Numbered from the stretch's first letter, positions 17,192 to 26,104 are shown. The stretch is 64,000 nt of DNA from Pseudoneobacillus rhizosphaerae (GCF_917563885.1 NZ_CAKJTG010000003.1:184822-248821), one strand, 5' to 3'. Translations and numbers: made by a program. Notes: generated by a model not told the origin, from the letters alone.

Positions 17192-17968
17192 CTACCTTGC
17201 ATTAATGAATGCATCAGTTACCTGCTGACTGTTTGTCTTTGATTTTTTTAACAAGAAAAGCGCATAAAGGAAAAACGCTACGTTAAGTAGGAAAAATACG
17301 CTTAATAATTTTAGTGAATAGTCACTAGAATGAACACCATATTCTCCTGTTGCTGCATACTCAACGGCATCTAATACAAAATGGAAAACAATGGCTGGCA
17401 GTAAGCTTTTATTTGCTAAAACCATAGCCGTTAGTGCCATCCCTCCGAAAGTAACCCAACCGAATTGAAAAAGAGCATATGTGACATCTCCACCTACAAA
17501 AATATTACCAAGATGAGCAGCTCCAAACAAAAGCGAAGGAACGATAATCGCTACAGCGTTTCCGAATGGTAAGATAGCTCGTAATAAAATGCCTCTAAAT
17601 AAAATTTCCTCATTGACTGCCACACATACGGCGGCAATTAGTAGGAACGGAACATGCCCCCAAGTGGAATTAAAGCCAAGAACATAAGCCAATGTCAGTG
17701 GAATTATTAGGAATGGCAACCAAACGATCCATGCTTTAGAAGACGACGGCATCTTCAAACCAATTTCCTTATCAATTTTCACCCATTTAACAGCTAAGAA
17801 AGCGCAAGTTGCATAGATTAACATAATGAACCAACCTAAATCCTCTTGAATGTTAAGGGATGGATCAAAAAATTGAATGCCTTTTACAGCAAACATTCCG
17901 ATAAAGCCTCTACCAAGCATTACAACTAGAAATAAAATCAAACTATGATTATATAAAAAATTCTTCAT
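17192..17968 (-). CDS. CPBP family intramembrane metalloprotease
   Basis: This protein of about 258 residues with seven or eight helices is of the CAAX-protease/bacteriocin-processing (Abi) family. Motifs are intact: EEILFRG (EExxxR), FGAAHL (first zinc His) and VFHFVLDAVEY (second His). Such proteins process peptides or confer bacteriocin self-immunity. AAGGAG is better spaced for ATG 17968 than for ATG 17974. The divergent NarL-type kinase and regulator at 18156 may control it (inference). Its 3' end is duplicated at 15541. Confidence 0.87.
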   Translation of the reverse strand: MKNFLYNHSLILFLVVMLGRGFIGMFAVKGIQFFDPSLNIQEDLGWFIMLIYATCAFLAVKWVKIDKEIGLKMPSSSKAWIVWLPFLIIPLTLAYVLGFNSTWGHVPFLLIAAVCVAVNEEILFRGILLRAILPFGNAVAIIVPSLLFGAAHLGNIFVGGDVTYALFQFGWVTFGGMALTAMVLANKSLLPAIVFHFVLDAVEYAATGEYGVHSSDYSLKLLSVFFLLNVAFFLYALFLLKKSKTNSQQVTDAFINAR

Positions 17969-18155
17969 TTTCATTTCTCCTTTTTTGTTTCAATTTGTAT
18001 CTTCATTATGGAACTTAGGAGGTCACATCCAAAAGTGAACTTCGTCATAAGGGGGTCATATGACTTTTATGACTTCATTTTTTTGAGGAAGAGGAAAAGA
18101 AGAAAAGTATGTGGAATATTTGTAGGAGTAAATAATTTTATTAAAGGAGCTCTGT

Positions 18156-19367
18156 ATGCTACCGATACAAAAAGAAACCCATTGGGTATTTAAATTGGCA
18201 CAAATAACGAGAATAGGCTGGTTTGTGTTCCATTTATTAGTCATATTTTTAGTTCTTGCCTCCGAGTCCTTCTTCTGGTTGTTGATGCCGTTATTCTTTG
18301 CAGCCTTTCTGATTCCACAGTGGTCTGGAATAAAGGTGGATAGTTTTGGCGTTAAAAACTATCCGTTACTTGAATTGATTTTTAGCGGGTTGTTTTTGAT
18401 TGTTGGATGCTACTTTTCAGGGGAGTACTCGTCTTTCTTGGCATATCCTGCTTTATGTGCAGGTATTTATAGTCAGCCAGGGAAGAAAAGATGGTTTCTT
18501 TGGGCTGGATTTTCGATTGTTCCATTTTTTGCTGTGCTTGCTGTTGGATTAAGCCAGCTTGGCATGGGGGTTATTGATGGGCTCTTCTTTTTTGGAATAG
18601 GAATAGCGGTTGCAAAGGTACTAGAAGCAGAGAAGAAAACGCAAACGTTACTGGACGAAAACCGAAGGCAAAATCAGCTTTTAGAAGAGTATGCGAAGCA
18701 AATTGAAAAAATCACATTATTAGAGGAGAGAAATCGACTTGCGAGAGACCTCCATGACACCATAGGACATACGTACACCTCTGTCATTATGGGGCTAGAT
18801 GCCTCATCATACCTAATTGGAACTGTACCCGATAAAGCAAAGGAACAAGTTGAGCTGTTAAGTAATGTAATGAGAAAATCTCTAGGAGAAATCAGAAGTC
18901 ATATACACCAAATTTCGCCAAGTGGAGAACGTGAAGACTTATCATCACAACTGAAAAAAATCGCTACTGAATTTGCTTTACATACAAAAATTGACATCGA
19001 TTTTCAGCAGATTGGCCCACAAGAGAAGAATCTATCACCTCATGGGATTCACACTCTAAACCGAATTCTTCAGGAATCCTTAACGAATGCCGTCCGACAT
19101 GGGCAAGCCACTTCAATCATAATCATTCTGAAAGAAGAAGCGGCTTATATGAACCTCACAATTAAGGATAATGGCATAGGTATGAGTGACATAAAATTCG
19201 GATTTGGACTTAACGGCATGAAGGAGCGACTGGAATCACTTCAAGGTAGCCTGAAAATTGAATCGAAAGAAAATGAAGGAACGGTTGTGACATGTTTTTT
19301 ACCAGTAAGAATAGATCGTTTAAGAGGAGAGTTGGTTCAAGATGATAAAAGTATTAATAGTGGATGA
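18156..19367 (+). CDS. Sensor histidine kinase, NarL/DesK type
   Basis: This 403-residue kinase has five or six transmembrane segments in residues 1-150, a coiled coil (about 155-190), a HisKA_3 domain with the phospho-accepting His in LARDLHDTIGHTYTS and a HATPase_c domain (N box ILQESLTNAVRHG, G boxes DNGIG and GFGLNGMKERL). There is no extracellular sensor domain, so sensing is probably in the membrane, as in DesK or LiaS. The start follows AAAGGAGC. It overlaps the cognate regulator by 26 bases. Confidence 0.9.
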   Translation: MLPIQKETHWVFKLAQITRIGWFVFHLLVIFLVLASESFFWLLMPLFFAAFLIPQWSGIKVDSFGVKNYPLLELIFSGLFLIVGCYFSGEYSSFLAYPALCAGIYSQPGKKRWFLWAGFSIVPFFAVLAVGLSQLGMGVIDGLFFFGIGIAVAKVLEAEKKTQTLLDENRRQNQLLEEYAKQIEKITLLEERNRLARDLHDTIGHTYTSVIMGLDASSYLIGTVPDKAKEQVELLSNVMRKSLGEIRSHIHQISPSGEREDLSSQLKKIATEFALHTKIDIDFQQIGPQEKNLSPHGIHTLNRILQESLTNAVRHGQATSIIIILKEEAAYMNLTIKDNGIGMSDIKFGFGLNGMKERLESLQGSLKIESKENEGTVVTCFLPVRIDRLRGELVQDDKSINSG

Positions 19368-19995
19368 CCAGGAATTGATTCGTGCAAGTCTTTCCATCGT
19401 ATTGGGAGGGGAAACAGATTTTGAAATCGTAGGTGTAGCAGAACACGGGCAAACGGCTATAGAGTTAACAAAACAGCTTTCCCCTGACATTGTTCTCATG
19501 GACATTCACATGCCACTTATGAATGGAGTAGAGGCAACAGCTCAGATAAAGAAAGAATTTCCACAAGTAAAAGTAATGATATTAACGACCTTTGAGGAAT
19601 TAGATTATGTAAGGGATGCGTTGGCCGCTGGGGCAGAAGGGTATTTATTAAAAGCTATCCATCCGAAAGATTTGGCTGCAGGAATTAGACTAGTTCATCA
19701 TGGTGGAACCCTAATTACACAGGAAATTGCGAAGCAGTTAATTACACAATGGATTAATCCAGTGGAGCCCGTGAAAGAAGTAGCTAAAAAAAATAACTTC
19801 CGTCTCACGGAAAGAGAGATTGAAGTATTAGAAGAACTTTCTAATGGTTCAACAAATCGTGAAATTGCCCGAAAACTTTATTTAACAGAGGGAACTGTGA
19901 AGAATTATATCTCGAATATTTATTCGAAATTAGAAGTTACGGGAAGACATAAAGCAGTGTTTAAGGCTAAAGAGGAAGGGATTATTAATCCATAA
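19342..19995 (+). CDS. Response regulator, NarL/LuxR family
   Basis: This 217-residue regulator has a receiver domain with phospho-acceptor Asp54 (DIVLMDIHMP), acidic pocket VDDQ and Lys in LLKA. It ends with a LuxR-type helix-turn-helix (LTEREIEVLEELSNGSTNREIA, then EGTVKNYISNIYSKL). It is translated with the kinase gene through a 26-base overlap. Target genes are not visible, though the neighbouring CPBP protease is a candidate. Confidence 0.92.
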   Translation: MIKVLIVDDQELIRASLSIVLGGETDFEIVGVAEHGQTAIELTKQLSPDIVLMDIHMPLMNGVEATAQIKKEFPQVKVMILTTFEELDYVRDALAAGAEGYLLKAIHPKDLAAGIRLVHHGGTLITQEIAKQLITQWINPVEPVKEVAKKNNFRLTEREIEVLEELSNGSTNREIARKLYLTEGTVKNYISNIYSKLEVTGRHKAVFKAKEEGIINP

Positions 19996-20022
19996 GTGTA
20001 TGAAATCTATTACCTTATTTAC

Positions 20023-20076
20023 ACAGGCACCACTTGTAGTCTGTAATCATAGTGTCCACTACCTGGTGCCTGTTTA
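20023..20076 (+). terminator. Probable terminator of the two-component operon
   Basis: ACAGGCACCA pairs with TGGTGCCTGT over a 31-base loop; the T-rich tail is weak. Confidence 0.5.
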
Positions 20077-20085
20077 TTATAAGTA

Positions 20086-20508
20086 TTATAAATTAAGCTC
20101 TTGGGGCTTTTCACCATTAAGGTTTAATAATCGCACAGTTTCGGGTTGAATTTGAAGAAACACATAGTTCGGATCCTCAGGACCTTGAAACCACTGATTA
20201 AACGCTTCGTCCCAGTATTTCATTTTCAAATCCTGTGAATCATTTATTGAAGATGATCCAAATACTTCAACATATGCGTCGCTTTGTCCTTTTTCCTCAT
20301 AACCTAAAAGAACAGATACATAAGGGTTCTTCTTTATTTCTTCTGTTTTCTCTGTATCCATTTTCGTAGGTGTAAATAATGTTAAGTCTTCATGATAAAA
20401 CGTCATATAGCGAGAATGAGGCTTATTATTTTCAACCGTGGAAAGTACCCCGATTTTATGGTCAGAGATAATTTTCATAACCTGGCTTTTTAAGTCTTGT
20501 TGGCTCAT
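20086..20508 (-). CDS. Pyridoxamine 5'-phosphate oxidase-fold protein (general stress protein 26, YdaG-like)
   Basis: This 140-residue split-barrel flavin-binding-fold protein has KIGVLSTVENNKPHSRYMTF at the N-terminus and the VSVLLGYEE core. The size and pattern match B. subtilis YdaG, a general stress protein. It is more likely a flavin- or heme-binding protein than a true PNPOx. The RBS AAGGAGC precedes the ATG. An 8-bp palindrome sits 20 bases upstream of the start. Confidence 0.82.
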   Translation of the reverse strand: MSQQDLKSQVMKIISDHKIGVLSTVENNKPHSRYMTFYHEDLTLFTPTKMDTEKTEEIKKNPYVSVLLGYEEKGQSDAYVEVFGSSSINDSQDLKMKYWDEAFNQWFQGPEDPNYVFLQIQPETVRLLNLNGEKPQELNL

Positions 20509-20528
20509 TGATTTGCTCCTTTTTAATT

Positions 20529-20548
20529 GAAAGATAGTAGTATCTTTC
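20529..20548. promoter_or_regulatory. Perfect 8-bp-arm palindrome upstream of the ydaG-like gene
   Basis: GAAAGATA-GTAG-TATCTTTC lies in the leader of the minus-strand gene and is followed on the plus strand by a T-rich tract. It could be an operator or an RNA hairpin. Confidence 0.35.
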
Positions 20549-20683
20549 CACTTTTTTTATTTATTAATCCGAAGAAAATGTACGAATCACCTGTCGATAA
20601 TCGACTTGGATAAATGAATGGGCGTTGGTGACAATAATAACGGTGGATTGACACCAACTAACTTCGATGTAGGGGGATTTGCT

Positions 20684-20857
20684 ATGAATATTCGTGAAGG
20701 ACTAATTCCAACCGCATTAGGATCAGCCGTTACCGCTACGGGGTATGCCTTGAAACAAAAGCGTGGATCAAATAAAATGATTGCAAATACCGTTTTTGGT
20801 TTTGGATTAGCACACGTCGTCCTGGGTGTAATTGACCTAATTGAGCATCGTCGTTAG
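20684..20857 (+). CDS. Small protein of unknown function (57 aa)
   Basis: The frame is open from 20618, but AGGGGG at 20671-20676 fits ATG 20684 (MNIREGLIPTALGSAV). The 57-residue product has two hydrophobic stretches around a KQKRGS turn, so it is probably membrane-associated. Two terminator-like hairpins follow. I do not recognise the family. Confidence 0.65.
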   Translation: MNIREGLIPTALGSAVTATGYALKQKRGSNKMIANTVFGFGLAHVVLGVIDLIEHRR

Positions 20858-20862
20858 TAATG

Positions 20863-20907
20863 AGGAGAGGGTTGGGCATTGATAGAGGATGCCCTCCTTC
20901 TTTTTTT
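20863..20907 (+). terminator. Terminator after the 57-aa gene
   Basis: GGGTTGGGCAT and ATGCCCTCC form an imperfect stem followed by CTTTTTTT. Confidence 0.7.
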
Positions 20908-20927
20908 AATATTTATAGGGCTAAATC

Positions 20928-20974
20928 AATAGTCGTCACCTTTACTCATTAGGTAAGGTGACTATTTCTTTTTA
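20928..20974. terminator. Second hairpin with T tail
   Basis: AATAGTC(g)TCACCTT pairs with AAGGTGACTATT, followed by TCTTTTT. It may be a back-up terminator. Confidence 0.6.
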
Positions 20975-21049
20975 ATGGTGGCAAGGATGTAAAGTATGTA
21001 TACTTATGTCATTAATCGTTTTACAAATGAAATGAGGGAATAAAATTAG

Positions 21050-21610
21050 ATGACAACCTTTATTGCACTGCTACGTGGTATTAATGTCGGTGGAAAAAAT
21101 AAGATCAAGATGGCTGATTTGAAGAGTATGTTCGAGGCGATTGGTATGAGTAGAGTTAAAACATATATTCAAAGTGGGAATGTTTTGTTCGAGTCGAATC
21201 AAGAAGAAGAGGCTATTCGTCAGAAACTTGAAAAGGAAATAGAGGTTACATTTGGATTTTCTATTAAAGTCATCTTAAGAACGTCCCAAGAGTTGAAAAA
21301 GGTTGCTGAAAATTGTCCGTTCTCTCAAGATGAGATTGCTGCAGCGGAAGCTACAGCTGAAGGAGAAAGTTTATACGTTTCGTTTTTACTTCAAGAGCCA
21401 TCCGAGGAAGCTATTAAAAGGATAGAAGCTTACAAAAGTGAAACCGAGGAATATAAAATAGTGGACAGGGATATGTATCTATTATTTCCTCATAGCATTC
21501 TGAAATCCAAGCTTGCTAATAACCTACAAAAGTTAGATGTTCCCGTGACGGTAAGGAATTGGAAAACAGTCAACAAGCTAGTTTCTTTAGTAAATGAGAT
21601 GCAAGGTTAA
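21050..21610 (+). CDS. DUF1697 domain-containing protein
   Basis: This 186-residue protein begins with the diagnostic MTTFIALLRGINVGGKNKI, followed by ADLKSMFEAIG and KTYIQSGNVLFES, and ends KTVNKLVSL. The family is widespread in bacteria and has no established function. The ATG is preceded by AATGAGGGAATAAA. The next gene is only 33 bases away and probably co-transcribed. Confidence 0.9.
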   Translation: MTTFIALLRGINVGGKNKIKMADLKSMFEAIGMSRVKTYIQSGNVLFESNQEEEAIRQKLEKEIEVTFGFSIKVILRTSQELKKVAENCPFSQDEIAAAEATAEGESLYVSFLLQEPSEEAIKRIEAYKSETEEYKIVDRDMYLLFPHSILKSKLANNLQKLDVPVTVRNWKTVNKLVSLVNEMQG

Positions 21611-21643
21611 TACTTATTTTGACAAAAAAGAGGTATGTTAAAA

Positions 21644-22042
21644 ATGATACATAATCAACATATAAAATCTGAATTAGGACAGGATATCATTTTCCAAGTA
21701 AGAGAGATTTCGAACCCTTTTCCAGAAGTTGAGGAGCAAATCGATAAATTTGGTCATACTTCCTTTCGGATTAAGGATAAGCCTTTTGTTATCATAGGAG
21801 AAAGTGAAAAGGGACTAGCTTCTTTAGCGATTAAAACATTAAAAACAACTCAATCCTTTCTATTAAATCAGCAGGATCGGTTTTTTAAAACTCCCTATAT
21901 TGGCCAACACGGTTGGACCTCCTTACATATAGGTAAGTCATTGGATTGGAAGGAGATTGAAGGATTAATAAAAGAAGCCTATTTGCAAACGGCTCCTAAA
22001 AAGATTGTTGCAGCCTTTCGAAGTATGGAAAATCCAGAATAA
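21644..22042 (+). CDS. MmcQ/YjbR family protein (DUF419)
   Basis: This protein of about 132 residues has a CyaY-like DNA-binding fold. The core GHTSFRIKDKPFVII, then GLASLAIKT and the conserved PYIGQHGWTSLHI, identify the family; its role is unknown. The AGAGG box fits ATG 21644 (MIHNQH) better than ATG 21635. Terminator follows. Confidence 0.82.
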   Translation: MIHNQHIKSELGQDIIFQVREISNPFPEVEEQIDKFGHTSFRIKDKPFVIIGESEKGLASLAIKTLKTTQSFLLNQQDRFFKTPYIGQHGWTSLHIGKSLDWKEIEGLIKEAYLQTAPKKIVAAFRSMENPE

Positions 22043-22061
22043 ATTAGATAACTGACTTACT

Positions 22062-22095
22062 AAACACCAATTTCCGCAGAAATCGGTGTTTTTTA
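22062..22095 (+). terminator. Terminator after the MmcQ/YjbR gene
   Basis: AAACACCaATTTC pairs with GAAATcGGTGTTTTTT. Confidence 0.85.
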
Positions 22096-22141
22096 AATCT
22101 AATTACCCATTTCAAAAATAATACTCAACAATTCTTCAGTA

Positions 22142-22978
22142 TCAAATCCATCCAGCAATTCCTAATAGCGTTAGTACAATCTCAAATAATATAAGACTCA
22201 CAATAATCCATTCAACGAATAGCCCACGAATAGAATGACTGATGGTAGAAAATCCATCCATGATGTTATATAGAATATCCGTCTTACTTTTCAAAATTTT
22301 ATACCGGTCATTTAATTCAAAGAACTCAAGCATTTTATCATAAAATTCATTAGCAGTGCTGCTGCTCCAAGTAATATCAGGTTTGTCTAAAATCATAATA
22401 TAGGCAAGAGTGTTATATTCGTGACGAACGATTTTCGCTGTAGTCCGTGCTAATTCCTTATTACCGATTCTTAATTTCCCCTTTTCTAGTCTATCAATCA
22501 TATTTTCAAGCGTGTCGTGGATTTTTCCGAGTTGTTCCTCTGTTTTTTCGAGTGCTACCGATTTTGCTAGAACTGTGGAAATCAATTCAGGATAAAAAAC
22601 TTCATAGACGGGTACGACTACATATTCGTCGGTCAACTCTAGACTTTCTGTTTCCTTGATATGAAGACTGTAATCGTCTGTGTATTTGTAGGCGCTTTGG
22701 ATATCTAGGTCTGGTTCGAAGGATTGTATGTAAAGGAAAAAATCCCTTATTTCCTTAGAACTCGATAGATTAATAAAGACGACGCTACCAAAAGAAAAAA
22801 CCAGCACCATTTGTGTCTCGTCCATATTTTTCTTTAGGATAGAATTTAAAATTCCACCACGTAGAATTAGCGGTTGTTCCCACGTGAATTTCTTTGGGAT
22901 ACCACAATGAATGGCAATTTTGTTCAAATCAATTTCATGTGTAATGGCAAATGCTTTAAAGGTCATTGCCTTCATCAT
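22142..22978 (-). CDS. RMD1/Sif2 family protein (DUF155)
   Basis: This protein of about 278 residues shows the DUF155 pattern: FSFGSVVFINLS in the N-terminal part, a long predicted coiled coil (SVALEKTEEQLGKIHDTLENMIDRLE), then FYDKMLEFFELNDRYKIL, and a single C-terminal transmembrane helix (WIIVSLILFEIVLTLLG) as a tail anchor. The eukaryotic relatives RMD1 and RMND1 are mitochondrial; the bacterial role is unknown. The start is among GTG 22984 and the adjacent ATGs at 22978 and 22975. Confidence 0.85.
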   Translation of the reverse strand: MMKAMTFKAFAITHEIDLNKIAIHCGIPKKFTWEQPLILRGGILNSILKKNMDETQMVLVFSFGSVVFINLSSSKEIRDFFLYIQSFEPDLDIQSAYKYTDDYSLHIKETESLELTDEYVVVPVYEVFYPELISTVLAKSVALEKTEEQLGKIHDTLENMIDRLEKGKLRIGNKELARTTAKIVRHEYNTLAYIMILDKPDITWSSSTANEFYDKMLEFFELNDRYKILKSKTDILYNIMDGFSTISHSIRGLFVEWIIVSLILFEIVLTLLGIAGWI

Positions 22979-23274
22979 TTTCACTCTCTTTTCAGCGATT
23001 TTAGTAGTTGGGTCGAAGTGTTTTTTTACAATTGAAGGGCAGTGTTTATATAAAAATATGAAATAATGATTACAAATATGTGGTGTATGCTTCAGTTGGG
23101 GACAATTTCGTTCATTTGTCCCATACTAGATTTGAAAATTGAAGTGATTTAAATATCAAAATTATTAGAATTTTTGTAAAATAGAAGATATAGTCCCATC
23201 ATCGGTGTAAAAGAGGTAGAAAGCGGACTTTAAAAGATAATGGCTATCAATAATTCAATTTACTGGAGGAAAAC

Positions 23275-23772
23275 ATGAAAACTTTATTTCATTATAATTG
23301 GATGGTAAGAGATGAATGGTATCAATGGTGTGAAGAGTTGACAGAGGAGGAGCTTCTTCAAAAACGAACAGGGGGAGTTGGTGGAATCCTCCATACTCTT
23401 TTTCATATTATTGATGTTGAATGGAGCTGGATACGCATTCTACAAGGAAAACCTGATTTCCAAGAGAAGTTTGAGGAGTATAGCACTTTAGCGAAGGTCC
23501 GAGAGTTAGATACTCAATTTCATCAGGAAGTTGAAGAATTTATTCGGAATTGGGATGACAGTATGGAGACCAACGTTCTTCAGGAAACCAATGCGGATTG
23601 GACGGGTGAAACACTAACATGGGGCGAGGTAATGTGTCATACCCTTGCTCACGAAATCCATCATATTGGTCAACTATCGGTTTGGGCACGGGAACTTGGC
23701 AAAAAACCTATTACGGCAAACTTAATTGGTAGAAATCTTTTGGTTAGGCAGAATAACAGAATAATCGGCTGA
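23275..23772 (+). CDS. DinB family protein
   Basis: This 165-residue protein has the full DinB metal triad: the first His within LHTLFHIIDVEW and the pair in HEIHHIGQLSVW. MKTLFHYNWMVRDEWYQWC at the N-terminus is typical of the YizA/YrdA-like group in Bacillus. RBS GGAGG precedes the ATG. It is a single gene; function is unknown (possibly bacillithiol-dependent, by family analogy). Confidence 0.87.
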   Translation: MKTLFHYNWMVRDEWYQWCEELTEEELLQKRTGGVGGILHTLFHIIDVEWSWIRILQGKPDFQEKFEEYSTLAKVRELDTQFHQEVEEFIRNWDDSMETNVLQETNADWTGETLTWGEVMCHTLAHEIHHIGQLSVWARELGKKPITANLIGRNLLVRQNNRIIG

Positions 23773-23868
23773 TGGTTCTTTGAAAAGAAAAAATAATACT
23801 GATTGCATGTTTTCGGGAGCACATCTCCGCCTTTTTTGGTGAGTTTCTGGTCCGCATGAAGTTCATGA

Positions 23869-23912
23869 GCCGCCTCAAGAGATTCTTGCAATCAGAAAGA
23901 TGAGGCGGTTTA
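23869..23912 (+). terminator. Hairpin after the DinB gene
   Basis: GCCGCCTCA pairs with TGAGGCGGT; the U-tail is poor. A smaller GGAG/CTCC stem followed by TTTTTT lies at 23816-23838. Confidence 0.45.
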
Positions 23913-24026
23913 AGTATTTGTAAACGGTATTACAGAGTAATATTGTTCCTTAGTTAGTTTTTGAAAAATGAATATTTATTATTTAGAGCTAAAAGTATAA
24001 TGGAGTATGTAAAATGGAGGGATACG

Positions 24027-25211
24027 ATGAGGCACTCTACTGTCTTAATTAATGGGAGTATCTTCGAGGAAAATAAACATATTCCTAATGGATTTATCAG
24101 AATAACAAATTCGAAAATTATAGATATTGGTAAGATGAGTGAATATGCAGTAACCGTAAACGAGAATATAATTGATTTGCAAGGAAAGACGGTCATCCCA
24201 GGGATGATAGACCTTCATATTCATGGGACTGCTGGCCATGATGTGATGGATGGAGAAATCGAGGCATTAGAAACGATGTCTCAATCTTTGCCACAAGAAG
24301 GCACAACGAGTTTTTTAGCGACAACGATAACACAATCGGATGAAGAGATTTCTAAAGCTTTACGGAATGTCGCTAAATATATAAATGGATATCAAAATAG
24401 TGGTCAGTCTGAGATTTTAGGTGTTCATCTAGAAGGACCATTTATTAATCCGAAAATGGCAGGAGCACAGCCGGTAAATTACATCTTATCCCCAAATATA
24501 TCCCTTTTTGAAAAATGGCAGCAACAAGCCGAAGGAAGTATTAAGCAAGTAACAATGGCACCGGAACAAGACGGTGGAGTGGAGCTTGTTCGTTATTTAA
24601 AAGACAGTGGTGTCATTGTTTCCATCGGGCATTCAAATGCAACATATACTGAAGTTAAAGAAGCCATTTTGGCTGGAGCCACACAGGTTACTCATTTATT
24701 TAATCAGATGAGAGGACTTCATCACAGGGAACCAGGGGTAGTAGGCGCTTCCTTACTTTTACATGAGCTATATGCGGAATTAATTGTCGATGGGATCCAT
24801 GTTTGTCCGGAAATGGTCAACCTCGCTTTTAACAATAAGACAAGTGAAAAACTTATCTTAATAACCGATTCAATTCGAGCAAAATGCTTAAAGAATGGTT
24901 ACTATGACTTAGGTGGACAGACGGTGATTGTAAAGGAAGGCAGAGCTGAATTAGCAAATGGAACACTAGCTGGAAGTGTTCTAAAACTAAGTCATGCAAT
25001 GAAAAATATGTTAGCTTATGTCAAGGATTGCAGTCTTCAGGACATAATCAAAATGACATCCTATAACCCGGCTAAACAGTTAAAAATACTAGATCGCAAA
25101 GGGAGCATTCGTAAAGGGAAAGATGCAGATTTAGTTGTATTAGGAAAAGAGCATGAAGTGATTATGACTTTTTGTAGAGGGAAATTAGCATATAAACAGG
25201 AAGGGGTCTAA
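24027..25211 (+). CDS. nagA: N-acetylglucosamine-6-phosphate deacetylase
   Basis: This 394-residue amidohydrolase-superfamily enzyme converts GlcNAc-6-P to glucosamine-6-P and acetate in amino-sugar catabolism and wall recycling. Motifs are HxH in IDLHIHGTAGHD, GVHLEGPFINP with the metal Glu, SIGHSNA and THLFNQM with metal His, DGIHV and the catalytic Asp in LITDSI. The start at ATG 24027 follows TGGAGGG; the frame upstream to 23961 has no RBS. The stop overlaps the start of a truncated nagB by one base (TAATG). Confidence 0.93.
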   Translation: MRHSTVLINGSIFEENKHIPNGFIRITNSKIIDIGKMSEYAVTVNENIIDLQGKTVIPGMIDLHIHGTAGHDVMDGEIEALETMSQSLPQEGTTSFLATTITQSDEEISKALRNVAKYINGYQNSGQSEILGVHLEGPFINPKMAGAQPVNYILSPNISLFEKWQQQAEGSIKQVTMAPEQDGGVELVRYLKDSGVIVSIGHSNATYTEVKEAILAGATQVTHLFNQMRGLHHREPGVVGASLLLHELYAELIVDGIHVCPEMVNLAFNNKTSEKLILITDSIRAKCLKNGYYDLGGQTVIVKEGRAELANGTLAGSVLKLSHAMKNMLAYVKDCSLQDIIKMTSYNPAKQLKILDRKGSIRKGKDADLVVLGKEHEVIMTFCRGKLAYKQEGV

Positions 25212-25345
25212 TGCTAATGGAAGTCATTAAGGTAAGAGATTACAAGGAATTAAGTAAAAAAGCGGCTGAAATCATTATTCAAAAAGTAAAGCAATCCAAC
25301 ACACTAACACTGGAATAGCTGCAGGGAGTAAAGGGTCCTTTAATG
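25211..25345 (+). pseudogene. nagB: Truncated glucosamine-6-phosphate deaminase (nagB remnant)
   Basis: The frame starting at the TAATG overlap encodes MEVIKVRDYKELSKKAAEIII, which matches the NagB N-terminus, and stops after 35 residues at 25318. A +1 shift immediately before restores L-G-I-A-A-G-S, equivalent to the LGLATGSTP loop of NagB, after which homology ends. So the gene is frameshifted and truncated to about one sixth of its length. Confidence 0.7.
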
Positions 25346-25364
25346 ATGTAAAATCACTATACCG

Positions 25365-25403
25365 CATTAACGTACTGGGGGACAGTCCCCCAGCACGTTA
25401 ATG
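25365..25403. repeat. 39-bp near-perfect palindrome with CTGGGGGAC core
   Basis: CATTAACGT-a-CTGGGGGAC-a-GTCCCCCAG-c-ACGTTAATG. Only one pair is mismatched. It lies where the missing nagB body would be, resembles a dispersed REP-type hairpin and has no T tail. Confidence 0.75.
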
Positions 25404-25528
25404 TGTTAAGGGGGAGGAGTTTTTAAGTCTGCATAAAAGCTTAAAAATCCGCACATACTTCGGTTATAAATTTCCATTTTATTTGGAGTCTGGGACTGAT
25501 AGGGAAGACCTTTAAAAGGAGAAATTCG

Positions 25529-26104
25529 ATGAATTGGTATGAGAAGCTAAATCAATATTTTCCAATTGAAGAAATGAAATCAAGAGAGCATATGGAATCC
25601 TTACTTAAAGAGCTTCCGGATATATATCATAAAGATGAAGGACCCTACCACGTGTTAATGTATGCGGAGTTGGATAACTTTGTATTTGTGGATTATTTGT
25701 TTGTTTCCAAAGATGCTCGTGGTCAGGGGTTAGGCCATAAACTAATAGAAAAATTAAAACAAAAAGAAAAACCAATCATTCTTGAAGTAGAGCCAGTTAA
25801 GTATGAAGATAGTGATACGGAAAAACGGCTTCGTTTTTATAAACGTGAAGGCTTTGAGCATGCACAATCAATTGGTTATTTGACTAGATCCTTGTCAACA
25901 AAGGAGAATTTTGAAATGGAAATTCTTTATTGGGCACCTGATGGAGAAACAGAAGAGATGATTTTCGAAGCGATGAAAAAAACATACGATATGATCCATA
26001 CCTACAAGGATTTATATTTTTATGGTGAATCCTATCAACCAGTAAATGAAGTATTAACCTTTAATGAACGGTCAGAGCATGATAATATTTTAGAGAATCT
26101 ATAA
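25529..26104 (+). CDS. GNAT family N-acetyltransferase
   Basis: This 191-residue acetyl-CoA-dependent transferase has VDYLFVSKDARGQGLGHKLIEKL with the Q/R-x-x-G-x-G/A pyrophosphate loop and RLRFYKREGFEHA near the end of the fold. A C-terminal extension of about 60 residues (EILYWAPDGETEEMIF and on) is not part of the core. RBS AAAAGGAG precedes the ATG. Substrate is unknown. Confidence 0.87.
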   Translation: MNWYEKLNQYFPIEEMKSREHMESLLKELPDIYHKDEGPYHVLMYAELDNFVFVDYLFVSKDARGQGLGHKLIEKLKQKEKPIILEVEPVKYEDSDTEKRLRFYKREGFEHAQSIGYLTRSLSTKENFEMEILYWAPDGETEEMIFEAMKKTYDMIHTYKDLYFYGESYQPVNEVLTFNERSEHDNILENL

